Assembly: GCA_019828595.1 (NCBI GenBank)
Contig: JAHQRK010000005.1
Location: forward strand, 3,286,001-3,350,000
Length of the DNA stretch: 64,000 nucleotides
Direction: 5' to 3'
Origin: Aphanomyces cochlioides
Lineage: Eukaryota; Oomycota; Saprolegniomycetes; Saprolegniales; Verrucalvaceae
Positions 43,029 through 53,732 of this stretch are shown piece by piece (within the stretch, counting starts at the first letter, position 1; every line of letters begins with the position of its first letter). The notes beneath the pieces are model-generated. The model searched no databases. It worked only from the letters and a program-made list of their open reading frames with translations, and was not told the DNA's origin. The position numbers were made by a program, and so were the translations under genes.

Positions 43029-44911
43029 TACATGGCACCTCCGTCTTCAACTGGCGGCACACAAGGGATGAGTCGATGCCCGTTTTCAGGCGCTGCCGCC
43101 CCCGTTTCGAAATGTCCGTTTGCGGTCACCCTCTTGACCACAAATGACAAAGTCAAGTATGACCCGACGCGCCTCTCGGCCGAACAAAAGACGCTCTACG
43201 GCGTCGGGTGCCAGGAAAACCAGTGCCAGGCCGCCATGATGGACAAGTCCAACCAGCCCACCGTGGACGCGAACCGCAGTCCGGACCAAGTGTGGCGAGA
43301 GGCGTATGAGTTCTTGCTCGAGTACTACCGCGACTGCCACCCGGATGGCTTGGCTGGCTTGGCCGCCCGTGCTGCCGAAGTCCAAGACACGATCATGTCC
43401 ACAGGCACGTACTTTCAAACGCGGGACGAGCTCGAGTATGGCGTGCGACTGGCATGGCGTAATGCCTCGCGGTGCATCATGCGCATCCAATGGCGAAACA
43501 TCAGTTTGATCGACGCGCGTGGCGCAGATGCGAACACCAAGTTGTCGAGCCACGAAATCTTCACAAAGTGCGTCGAGCACTTGGAAACGACTCTTCAAGA
43601 GCAAGATGGAAACCGAGTCATCAACTCGCTGATGACAGTCTTTCCCCAGTTGATGCCTGGCGAGACGACGAGCGCCAAGATCTGGAACAACCAACTGCTT
43701 CGCTTTGCTGGCTACGAGCAACCCGATGGCTCCATCCTGGGCGATCCTGCCAACGTCGACTTGACCAAAGTCGCGATTCACTTGGGATGGGTGCCTCCAC
43801 AGCGTCGCACTCCCTTCGACGTGCTTCCCCTCATCACACAAGGCAATGCCCCCGACGCCGTTCCAGTCTTGAACGAGCTGCCTGACCATGTCCAAGTGCT
43901 CGTGGATATCAAGCATCCTGAATACAGCGGCATTGCCGACATGAAGCTCAAGTGGCACGCCGTTCCTGCGATCTCCAACTTCTGCTTGGACGTCGGCGGC
44001 ATTCAATACCCCTGCGCTCCATTCAATGGCTGGTACATGGGAAGTGAAATCGCCAGTCGCAACTTTCTCGACATCCAACGCTACAACCTCCTCGAACCCG
44101 TGGCGAAAGCCATGAACATGGATACGACTGCCCCTCGCTCTCTCTGGCAAGACCGTGCTGCCGTCGAGCTCAATGCTGCGGTGCTCTACAGCTTCCAAGA
44201 AGAACGACTGACCATCATTGACCACCACACCGCCTCCGAGTCGTTTGTGCGTCACCACGCCAAGGAAATGCAAACGCGTGGTTTCATCCCCGCCGACTGG
44301 GTCTGGATCGTCCCTCCAGTCGGTGGCTCAACGACGGCAGTCTTTCACCAAGAGATGGTCAACTTTATCATCAAGCCGACGTTCATCATGCCCACCGACA
44401 ACATCCGCACCCTCTTGGAACAAGTTCCGTCTGCTGCCACCGTCGTGGAAACCCCTGAAGAGGCGACACTGAGTCTAGTGTCCCATCCAGTGTACATCCA
44501 CTACGGCTCGGAGACTGGCATGTCGGAATCCTTCGCGTCGGCGATCCAAAGCACCATGGCCTCCAACTATGTGACTTCTATCTGTGAACCTCTCAACGCC
44601 TGTGACTTGACTAAGCTCAAGGGGCGTTGCTCTCTCATCATCGTCACATCTACATTTGGCACGGGTGGTCCACCAGCGAATGCCAAAACCTTCGTGGATC
44701 AACTTAGTGACTTCCAAGGGGATCTTTCCCACGTCCAAGCTTATATCTTTGGTCTTGGCTCCTCGGCATATGCCAACTTTAACGCGTGTGCTCTTGAAAT
44801 CGCGTCGCATCTGAACCGCTGCAAGGCCAACGTTTGCCTGGAAGCCTCTGGTGATGAGACCAAAGACATGAAGCGATCTTTCAAAGCCTTCTTTGGCGAC
44901 TTGACAGTCGC
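43029..44911 (+). repeat. NOS inverted repeat, arm 1 (1,883 bp)
   Basis: Reverse complement of 54946-56828. The match begins 3 bp before the ATG and stops abruptly in codon 627. All predicted residues and the open frames on the other strand agree between the two copies. Confidence 0.9.
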
Positions 44912-46124
44912 ACATGGCCTCACCGTCCCCGAACACTCACGCTTAGAAGTGACCATCGAGTCCTCGTCGACTCCGTTCACTGCCCCTCCTACCGACAATC
45001 GAGTTGCTCAAGGCACCATGTTGGCTCCTCTTATGCTTCTCAACTCTCCCGACCGCAAGACGATCAATTATCGCTTCTCGCTGCCAAAGGGCCACTCGTA
45101 TAAAGAAGGCGATCATTTGGCCATTCTCCCCCAGAATGCTCCCAGCATGGTCCAAGATGTCCTCCAAACCCTCTCAAAGGTTGATGGCTTGCACTACATC
45201 AAAGTCTCCAACGAGTTCGCCCCAGCCTATCTTCGTGGCGGTCTTACCTTCCATGATATCATCCGCGACTATGTCGACTTGAGCGCTCCTGTTCCATTTG
45301 CACTGACCAAACTCGCTATGCAGTACGCTTCTCCAGGCAGCGACGCCAAGATTCAGCTCCAGTTCTACTCGCTGTCAACATTGGCTCATACCAAGTGGCT
45401 CGACGAGTCTAACACGAGCGTCGGTGAGTTCATCATCGAGTTCGCGACGGTCGTGTCGAGAATCCCGCTTGATGAATTGCTCTTGCTCTGCCCTCGCATT
45501 TCCCCTCGCTTGTACTCGATCTCTTCATCCAACAAGGACATCCCCGCACGCGTTGAAATCACCGTGCGCCAAGCACAAATTGGCGACCGCCTCGGTCTCT
45601 GCTCTGCCTACCTGGCCAACGTCAAACCTGGAGCTTATGTCCGCATGTACGTGAGCCCGTGCCCAGCCTTCCGCTTGGACACGTCGGTCCCAACTATCAT
45701 GATCGCCAACGGTACTGGGATTGCACCATTCAGAAGTTTCTGGCGGGCAGCTCCATCCAAGCAACCTTCCACAGGTTGGTCGCGTTGGATCAACTCCAAG
45801 ACGTCGTCGGGCAGTCCACAGCGTGTCTTGTACTATGGTTGCCGCGATGCCACTGAATTGTTGTACGATAAAGAAATCAAAACCAGTGTCGACCACCTTG
45901 CCGTGGCCTACTCGCGGTCGCCATCCCATCCCAAGCAATACGTGCAAGATGCATTGCGTGGTGATGCTAACAGACTGCGGGCTCTGATCCAAAACGGAGC
46001 CAAAGTGTACGTTTGTGGGAGCCAAGCGATGGCGTCTGACGTAAAAGAGACGATTGACAACTTGTTCCCGTACTTGCTCCCAACGCTCATCAAGACGGGC
46101 AAGTACGTCGAAGACATTTTCTAA
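43032..46124 (+). CDS. Nitric oxide synthase, full length, without recognisable calmodulin-binding linker (NOS-1)
   Basis: Converts L-arginine to NO and citrulline with NADPH and O2. 1,030 aa, one exon. Oxygenase domain about 35-450: C-x4-C (Cys60, Cys65) like the inter-subunit zinc site, heme-ligand Cys148 in WRNASRCIMRIQW, substrate Glu339 in GWYMGSEIA, WVWIVPPVGGS. FMN domain from YGSETG (491) and STFGTGGPPANAK. FAD/NADPH reductase with RLYSISSS, NGTGIAPFRSFWR, YVCGSQAM. The linker (about 450-488) is short, Thr/Pro/Glu-containing and not a basic amphipathic helix, and the FMN-domain autoinhibitory insert of constitutive animal NOS is not evident. So calcium/calmodulin control is unlikely by inference. 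An in-frame ATG exists at 42867; the start at 43032 is supported because identity with NOS-2 begins there. Confidence 0.94.
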   Translation: MAPPSSTGGTQGMSRCPFSGAAAPVSKCPFAVTLLTTNDKVKYDPTRLSAEQKTLYGVGCQENQCQAAMMDKSNQPTVDANRSPDQVWREAYEFLLEYYRDCHPDGLAGLAARAAEVQDTIMSTGTYFQTRDELEYGVRLAWRNASRCIMRIQWRNISLIDARGADANTKLSSHEIFTKCVEHLETTLQEQDGNRVINSLMTVFPQLMPGETTSAKIWNNQLLRFAGYEQPDGSILGDPANVDLTKVAIHLGWVPPQRRTPFDVLPLITQGNAPDAVPVLNELPDHVQVLVDIKHPEYSGIADMKLKWHAVPAISNFCLDVGGIQYPCAPFNGWYMGSEIASRNFLDIQRYNLLEPVAKAMNMDTTAPRSLWQDRAAVELNAAVLYSFQEERLTIIDHHTASESFVRHHAKEMQTRGFIPADWVWIVPPVGGSTTAVFHQEMVNFIIKPTFIMPTDNIRTLLEQVPSAATVVETPEEATLSLVSHPVYIHYGSETGMSESFASAIQSTMASNYVTSICEPLNACDLTKLKGRCSLIIVTSTFGTGGPPANAKTFVDQLSDFQGDLSHVQAYIFGLGSSAYANFNACALEIASHLNRCKANVCLEASGDETKDMKRSFKAFFGDLTVAHGLTVPEHSRLEVTIESSSTPFTAPPTDNRVAQGTMLAPLMLLNSPDRKTINYRFSLPKGHSYKEGDHLAILPQNAPSMVQDVLQTLSKVDGLHYIKVSNEFAPAYLRGGLTFHDIIRDYVDLSAPVPFALTKLAMQYASPGSDAKIQLQFYSLSTLAHTKWLDESNTSVGEFIIEFATVVSRIPLDELLLLCPRISPRLYSISSSNKDIPARVEITVRQAQIGDRLGLCSAYLANVKPGAYVRMYVSPCPAFRLDTSVPTIMIANGTGIAPFRSFWRAAPSKQPSTGWSRWINSKTSSGSPQRVLYYGCRDATELLYDKEIKTSVDHLAVAYSRSPSHPKQYVQDALRGDANRLRALIQNGAKVYVCGSQAMASDVKETIDNLFPYLLPTLIKTGKYVEDIF

Positions 46125-46192
46125 ACAGAAACTCCTAACTTAGCTCAATTTAAGAAGACTCCTGTAATATTTACGACCTCTTTGCATCTATC

Positions 46193-48019
46193 TTATTGTT
46201 CCATCTCCATCTTGTCGTCTTGGGAAACCACGAGGGAGCGACACCATGTCGCATTCGTCTTGACTTTTTCCATTTGGTCGGCGAGATCATTCATGTTGGC
46301 CTCCGTGACGACGCCGTTGCTGGTCGCTTGGTAAAATTGCAAAGTGACGCGGATTGGAAATGTTGGATCACGCTCGACGTCAGCATACTTGCTCAATTTG
46401 GCGAATGCACCGTGGGAGGCCCCTGCACCGACAAAATGTTAGAACAAGCAGCAATCTGGAACATACCTAAACCAACCATCGCCGGTTCCAAGTTGGCCGA
46501 CATGTCCATGTTAATTGCTGTGTTGGTCATTGACGTTGGATTATACGATGGGACCGTTGGGCTGTAGGCAGGGGAAGTGGGGCTGTAGGCTGGAGAAGTG
46601 GGGCTGTAGGCAGGGGAAGTGGGGCTGTAGGCAGGGGAAGTGGGGCTGTAGGCTGGGGAAGTGGGGCTGTAGGCAGGGGAAGTGGGGCTGTAGGCAGGGG
46701 AAGTGGGGCTGTAGGCAGGGGAAGTGGGGCTGTAGGCTGGAGAAGTGGGGCTGTAGGCAGGGGAAGTGGGGCTGTAGGCAGGGGAAGTGGGGCTGTAGGC
46801 AGGGGAAGTGGGGCTGTAGGCAGGGGAAGTGGGGCTGTAGGCTGGAGAAGTGGGGCTGTAGGCAGGGGAAGTGGGGCTGTAGGCAGGGGAAGTGGGGCTG
46901 TAGGCTGGAGAAGTGGGGCTGTAGGCTGGAGATGTCGGGCTGTATGTTGGTAACGTTAGGGGATATGCAGATGTTGCCGAGTAGGCTGGAAGTGCTGGCG
47001 ACGCTGCGGAATAATAGGGGGCGGTTGGGTTGTACGCTGGTGACGTCGGTGAATAGCGACTCGGCGCTAGGAAGACGTGAGCTTCTGGTGAGCATTCGAA
47101 CCAAGTTACCCGTCAGTTTAATCAGTGGGATTTGGACAATCATGATGTAGTTGCGAGCTTCCTCCTCTTGCGTCATGGCACCTGTGATTTCGACACCACG
47201 TTTGGCTCGATCAGTGCTGAGTCGCTCAGCTTTGAATGTACGCTTCGTGCCACGATCGTTAAAGTACAAAACATCCCCGCGGCGATTGCCCTCGACGACT
47301 TGAGCGCTGCAAGATGAGTGAGATGAGAAGCAGGCGTCGAATTGGTCTACCTTGTGCCTGCATCGGTTGAAACAAGGACCAAGACAGCAGGAGCTGACGG
47401 AGTCGACTGGTAATTGAACAAACCAACGTGGAAATCCACTTCTCCTGACGGTGGAACCGGCAAAAAGCACGACTGTGTGCTTACCTAAAGCACTCATGAG
47501 ATGCATTTTCAGAGAGAGGCCGTACCACAACTTGATCATCCTTGTCAGGCACGTACAAGTTCTTGTTGAGTTCGGTGTACTTGGAGATGTTTTGCAGGTA
47601 GTTCTCGAGAGAGATCTTCGTCAGTGGGGCGTCATGAGGCGATTCGTTTCCGACAGACACTTGGATTGACGACGACGGAACACTCATGATCGGATCTACG
47701 AGAAACCCCATCATCTCAGGACGCACAAGTATTATCTACCTGTAAAGTTAGGAACGCGCAGAACCGACATCCAACGATCGTTGACAACGAGCGTCATGTC
47801 CGAGATACAAGGACCCCAGCAACTATTCGGGAATCGCGCACAGTCTTCCCATGAAATGTTGACGAGCGAGAGGCCACGTTGTCTGGCCCAGTGTGTCGCG
47901 ATCGGATGGGAAGCAAGGCTTGAAACTCTCGCTGCAGCTTCTTCCGCCAAAGCGCGCGCAGTCTCTGCTTTTGACGCACTGGGTGATGCTTGATCACTCG
48001 TGAGGACTGTTCCAGTCAT
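46193..48019 (-). CDS. Unrecognised family 'X', member X1, with Pol II CTD-like heptad array
   Basis: Exons 47740-48019, 47526-47695, 47351-47484, 47110-47306, 46467-47066, 46193-46422; introns 41-44 nt; 536 aa. Conserved family blocks: [12 protein letters not shown] with [98 protein letters not shown] do not know the family. Between [14 protein letters not shown] and the EPAMVGLG block, exon 5 encodes about 18 consecutive YSPTSPA heptads plus flanking degenerate heptads. The protein ends after [17 protein letters not shown], so the ZZ fingers seen in X2 are absent. Its stop lies 68 bp beyond the convergent NOS-1 stop. Confidence 0.8.
46561..46938 (-). repeat. 21-bp coding tandem repeat (18 units) encoding YSPTSPA
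   Basis: Period exactly 21 bp with two common variants (CAGGGGAAG and CTGGAGAAG on the plus strand). It lies in frame within X1 on the minus strand. The opposite-strand reading (CRQGKWG) is a shadow. Confidence 0.95.
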
Positions 48020-49648
48020 GAGCAAATTCAAAAGTGACAAAAATTCACGACACCAACTCGTCAACTTGTGGTTGTCCGATGTACGAAAAGACCAACATTT
48101 CCATGGCAGGGTTTCGGTCCGACGGGAGAAGTCCCGTCCCGACGTAAGGTGAAGTATAATGATGTGGGATCGTCCTTGATAGTCGTATCGAAGGAAGGTT
48201 ATGAGCTGCATGATTTGCCCACGTAGCTCATTCGTACGCAGTCTTTGACTTGAATGAACCGCTTGTATGGTTGCTTCGTGGCTTCATTGCGGTGTTTGTT
48301 AAATGTACGAGAGAAACAATATCGCTGTGTCCTGCACAATCTTACACACAGCAATGGGATGAACTCATGAGAACCCCAATTGCTTCTTTTACAACAGAAC
48401 ATGACTTCGTTTGCGTCCAGGAATATGCTTTCGAGAGCATCAAGGTCCACATTTGGAAGTGCAATGACCGCCGCGCCTTACCAGCCATTTCGATTCTTAA
48501 GCTTGGTTGCTGTGGGCTACCATGTGGCCTCACTTTAACTGACGATAGCAGTGTTGATTTTGTTCCCGTGGCCGAAAGCCAAGAAGAAGCGGGAGACGCA
48601 ACAAGTCACCTCAGTAGAGAACGTTGAACAATGCTTGAACCATTAACTCGCTCGATCCATCGAGGAAGAATTATTGCAATTAAGCGTTTTCCTCATAGCC
48701 TGTGGGCATACAAAAGTATACCACAATTCGTTGGCATTTTAAAATGCAACAAGCCCATGAGGTCACCGAGCATGCCCAGGTCAGGTCAAAGACAACGATA
48801 CACATGTAAAGCCAACATTAGTACAATATTGACTTCGGGTAGATTGACTTGTTTCTGCCCCTCACGAGAGTAGGGAAACTTTTGCGTACGACAGACTAAC
48901 AAAGATCCAAATTTGAATGACCCGGGGGGAGCTCTTAGGCATTCGCAAGCAGAGTTGATCTCGCCCCACAAGCCACTGCTCGACATAGAGAGCGTGGAGG
49001 ACGCTAGATATAGAGAGGGTCAGCTCGAAAACTACACACAGTCATTTGAGGGAACATGACGCGTGGAAAACTGAAATTTTGTCTGCCTGAGACTTCAAGA
49101 ATCATGCTTAGCAAGGTCCGATGGTGAATCTCGACTCGTGAAGCTTTTCAACGTTGATCTTGGCTTTCACCAAGTCGATGGACAAAGATCTTGCGTTCGA
49201 CAGTGTGATAGGATTCCTCATCACTGTTGCTTTCATGATGTTGATGAACGAGTTTAATTTTATTACATACATTTTTCAAGCTCAATTTTATTTTCATGAT
49301 AAAACTCGATTGAAAAGTGATGTCTCTGCATACAAACTCCAAGTGAATTTTGGAAAAACACACTTCACTGCGTCCTTTTCAACTTTGGGCGAGCCAGCAG
49401 TGGAACTACTGACAAGTCTTGAATCCGTGAATCAATAGCAGATCTACCCAGCCGTGCTCTTTGCAAGAAGCTTTGTGATGGAACCAGACGTCGAAGAGAC
49501 TCCTTGACATGCGCGGGGTTGTCCAATGGACGAACATCGGTTCAACCTGACGACACCAAATGTGAGCTCCAATGACGAGTGATGGTCTCGTCCGAGTGGG
49601 AAAAACACACGACATGACTCATTTTCCTTTTTGCGCCTTGAAGTAAAC
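48020..49648. other. Divergent spacer between X1 (-) and X2 (+)
   Basis: 1.6 kb. The X1 frame stays open upstream to 48211, but the ATG at 48019 agrees better with its paralogues. An open frame at 48250-48627 (+) of 125 codons has no recognised homology. AT-rich near 49230-49310. No conserved element seen by eye. Confidence 0.4.
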
Positions 49649-51443
49649 ATGTCGGGTCCGTTCTTTCCACCAAAATCGTCGTCAACGCCACTCTTTGGCA
49701 ATCCAGCGCCAAACTTGACGAATAGTCCCTTCTTTGGATCAACTTACTCGGCAGAAGGAGTCGAAAGCGTCGCGAATCTCTCACGAAACGCACAAGCAAA
49801 GGCATGGGCCAAACAACGCGGACTCGATATCGTCAACGTCTCATGGGAAGACTGTGCGAGAAATCAAGGGAGCTGCTGGGGTCCTTGCATCTCGGACATG
49901 ACGCTCGTCGTCAACAATCGATGGATGTCCGTCCTTCGAGTTCCCAACTTTTCAGGTATGTTGTCTTCTTAACAACACAGTTTTCACCATCGACATGTCT
50001 TAGATCCCATCATGAGTGTACCGTCGTCAGCGATTCAAGTTTCGGTTGGAAATGAGTCGCCCCATGAGGTTTCATTGACAAAGATCTCTCTCGAAAACTA
50101 TCTCAAGAACATTTCCAAGTACACCGAACTCAGTACAATCAGCAATTTATTCGTGCCGCAAAAGGATGATCAAGTTGTGGTACGGCTCTGTGAATATATC
50201 TGTGAATATGTATCTCACGAGTGCTTTAGGTGAGCACACAATCGTGCTTTTTGCCGATTCCCACGGCGGGAGAAGTGGATTTCCACGTCGGTTTGTTCAA
50301 TTACCAGTCAACTCGATCAGCGCCTGCTGTCTTGGTGCTCGTTTCAACTGATGCAGGCACAAGGTAGACCTCGTTAGATCCATTTTCTCAACTCACTCCA
50401 TTTTTGTAGCGCTCAAGTCGTCGAGGGCAATCGTTGTGGTGACATCTTGTACTTTAACGATCGTGGCACGAAGCGAACATTCAAAGCTGAGAGATTGAGT
50501 ACTGATCGTGCCAAGCGTGGCGTTGAGACTACTGGTGCCATGACGCAAGAAGAAGAAGCACGGAACTACATCATGATTGTCCAAATCCCATTGATCAAAC
50601 TCGTTCGATTCACTGGGGCACAAGAATGCTTTGCATCGGCTCCATGCAGGATCAAGTCTTCAGTCGCAGTCTCTAAAGCTAGACATCGAATCCCTAACAA
50701 GCAGATGGACGAATTTGCGGACGTCGCTAACGTTGAGCCAGCCATGGTTGGATTAGGTATGCCACCTCGAATGTTGCTTCTCTTACCTTGGACATGTAGG
50801 CTCTTCTCACGGCCCTTTTCCAAAGCTCAGTAAGCATGCCGACATCAAACGCGATCCTAGCTTTCCCATTCGTGTCACCTTGCAGTATTACCAAGCCACG
50901 AGCAATGGCGTTGTGACACAGCCCATCATTGACAGCCTCGCACGTCAAATGGAAGAGGTGAAAACGAAAGCAACGTGGTGCGGCTCTCTCGTGGTGCCTC
51001 AGAATCCCCACATGAGCGTGACTTGCGATTTGTGCCAGAATCAAATTACGTAAGTCATCTCGATCAGTCCTGGTCGAGTTTTCACGCGTCACTGCAGGGG
51101 CTAAATCCGGTACAAATGTCTTGTTTGTCCAGACTACGATCTTTGCGAAGTCTGCGAGGCCAAACCTGCGGGGTTTACATTTGCCCACTACCACCCTGAA
51201 AACCATCCATTTTTGAAGCTTACACACGATCGCTACGGCGCATCGAGCTACGTGGAGCACAACCGGTCGACGTTGACCCATCACGGCGTCACATGCACGG
51301 AATGCTACAAACCCATTGTGGGGATTTTGTACCAGTGCACGATGTGCCCCACCGTTCACCTGTGTGAAGTGTGCGAGCTCACAAAAGGCCATGCCAACTT
51401 CACGCATCCTCTGCTTAAAATCTTCCACTCCCACAAAGTCTAG
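49649..51443 (+). CDS. Family 'X' member X2, with C-terminal ZZ zinc fingers interrupted by a stop
   Basis: Exons 49649-49955, 50004-50179, 50230-50363, 50410-50756, 50800-51049, 51098-51443; introns 43-50 nt. The frame is 519 residues if read through. The N-terminus carries two FG-type motifs (PLFGNPAP, PFFGST). The same conserved X blocks follow. Two ZZ-like modules end the protein: CDLCQNQIT joined to YKCLVCPDYDLCEVCE, and CTECYKPIVGILYQCTMC with HLCEVCEL. Splicing into the last exon puts a TAA (51102-51104) between the two halves of the first ZZ finger, two codons before IRYKC, while the rest of the exon remains open and well conserved. So the protein may end at about residue 406. No alternative acceptor avoids the stop. 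Confidence 0.75.
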
Positions 51444-51738
51444 ACTAGGTCATGGTAATTCCAATGTGTCCGACTTAATTGTCGTTTGCTTTCAAGCGTA
51501 AATGAAATACTAGTATGACGCCGCGCATGATGAAAGCAGCCAGACAACTCCCAGCCATGGTAAGTATCATAATAGCTCAAATAAATCGACCCTGTCCACA
51601 TGAAACGCATCATGTCCGAGGAGCGGGACTTGCCCACATCGTCTCATTCATTGCTTCACCCGCACAGTGGTCAATATCATCGGATTCATCGATTCATCGT
51701 CAATGGTTTGGATATCGCAATCAAATACGACAGGAGTC

Positions 51739-53016
51739 TCATGCTGTATTGCTTTCAGGCGCAACAAGAGAGCCACACCACGTTGCTTTCGTCTTCACTT
51801 CATCCATTTGACGCGCGAGGTTGTCAATGATGGACTGAGTCACAACGCCATTGCTCGTGGCTTGGTAATACTGAAGAGTGACACGAATGGGATAATTGGG
51901 ATCACGTATGATGTCAGTATGCTTGCTGAGCTTTGGAAAAGGGCCATGAGAAGAACCTACGTAATCGCAACAATAAGAAAGATACCACCGAGACAGCTAC
52001 AAACCCAATCCAACCATGGCAGGTTCAACGTCTGCATCGTTTTCCATGTCTTCTGCTTTTTTTCGCTTTTTCGTTGTCCGCGATCGAACGCTCCGTTTTC
52101 TTACAAGCGGGTCGAAAGGTTTGATGAGTGGGATCTGGACAATCATGATGTAGTTGCGAGCTTCCTCTTCTTGTGTCATGACTTCAGTGGTGTCAACTGC
52201 ACGCTTTGCTCGATCGGTGCTCAGGCGCTCAGCTCTGAAAGTACGTTTGGTTCCGTGGTCATTAAAGTATAAAATGTCCCCACGGTAGTCGCCATTGACA
52301 ACTTGAGCGCTGTAAATTAAGTGAGACGAGAAAGTCGACTCAAACAAATGTACCTAGTGCCTGCATCTGTTGCAACTAGAACCAATACAGCAGGAACCGA
52401 AGGCCGCGACTGATAATTAAACAAACCAACGTGAAAATCGACTTCTCCCGTCGGAGGAATCGGCAAAAAGCACGACTGCGTGCTCACCTAAGTAGAAAAC
52501 ACGTTCATAGCTAGCGAGTACAATGTCCTACCACAACTTGATTGTCTTTGTCTGGTATGAACAAACTGTTTGTGAGTTCAGTGTACTTTGAAATGTTTTG
52601 GAGATAGTTCTCAAGAGAAATCTTCGTCAGAGGAGCATCATAAGGAGATTCATTTCCAACGGAGACTTGAATCTGCGAAGATGGGATGCTCATGATTGGA
52701 TCTACAACGAGTGTGTTGAGAAATCCGTGGAGCGCATGGAGCGAGTACCTGAAAAGTTGGGGACCCGAAGGACTGGCATCCATCGTTTTTTGACAACAAG
52801 CGTCATATCCGAGATACAGGGTCCCCAGCAACTCCCTTGAAACCTCGCGGAGTCTTCCCACGACACATTGAGAATATCAAGGCCACGCTCCTCGGCCCAT
52901 TGCTTCGCTTGGAGGTCTCTCGTCAAATTGTCAACCCTGCGGACAGCACTCAACGAGGACTTAGTCAATGCGGTGCCTTCAAGGACAGGAGAGCTGGTCT
53001 CTGGCTCAGCAGACAT
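51739..53016 (-). CDS. Family 'X' member X3, short form without ZZ or heptads
   Basis: Exons 52749-53016, 52532-52701, 52354-52487, 52005-52309, 51739-51956; introns 44-48 nt; 364 aa. Same order of blocks as X1 and X2 ([80 protein letters not shown]). Where X1 has the heptads, X3 has a basic stretch (RKRSVRSRTTKKRKKAED) that could be a nuclear signal. It ends after WCGSLVAPESNTA, before the ZZ region. Convergent with X2, with about 295 bp between ends. Confidence 0.78.
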
Positions 53017-53732
53017 GCCACCACACTGCCTCGGACAACAAATTCAAGAATAGAGATTTCGCAAATTGCCATTCTCACGAAAAATATCACAACTAAAAAG
53101 TCATGAAAATATCACTTTTAACAATATCCTGTAAAACATTATATTTTTCGTGAAATTTTTTCGTGACAAGGCCATTTGCGAAATCTCTCTAATGACCAAT
53201 GACAGACTGTCTCAACCATCAACCAACACTCCTTCGACACATTCATTCCTTTTACCTATAAAATATGGTACTTCTATAATTCTATACGCAATGACTATAA
53301 AATATTGTAGGTAATAGTAGATAGTTGTATTTTCAATATTACAATAATCAATAACCTTTGATAAATAATAGAATCAGACATGGGAGTAGGCTAGAATCAG
53401 TACCTCTATCATTTTATGGAATCAGCTCATAATGATAAAAATCTATCATTTTATGGAATCAGCTCATAATGATGGAAATGGCTTGCGCATTGTGATTGTG
53501 ATTTGATCAGCCGACTTGGAGCGCTATCCTACTCCTGTGCGTATATTGCTCACATGTGCAGCTTCCTACTCACCCATCTACTCGTCTCTCATGGGTCCAA
53601 AGTCTATAACACTGTAACTGACCGTCCCATCTCGCGTCTGTCGAGTTTGATTGAGAGAAGGCAAGTAGTCTGATGGGTATTGCCATGAACTGGCTGAGCT
53701 TATTGTAGAAAGAGTAAATAGGAGAATGTGAA
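53017..53732. other. AT-rich spacer between X3 and NOS-2
   Basis: Strongly AT-rich from about 53080 to 53460. Includes a duplicated 32-bp sequence with 37-bp period (53405-53436 and 53442-53473). No gene recognised. Confidence 0.5.
53405..53473. repeat. 37-bp direct repeat, two copies
   Basis: TCTATCATTTTATGGAATCA and the following 12 bases are repeated exactly, separated by AAAAA. Confidence 0.85.

Noticed and set aside
42867..43031. 55-codon N-terminal extension of NOS-1
   Set aside because: Identity with NOS-2 starts at 43029 and the extension has no counterpart there.
46561..46938. CRISPR-like array
   Set aside because: The 21-bp units are directly adjacent without spacers and encode a heptad; the genome is eukaryotic.
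46515..47150. 211-codon plus-strand frame with CRQGKWG repeats
   Set aside because: Shadow of the X1 heptad array. The minus-strand frame has matching splice sites and conserved blocks on both sides.
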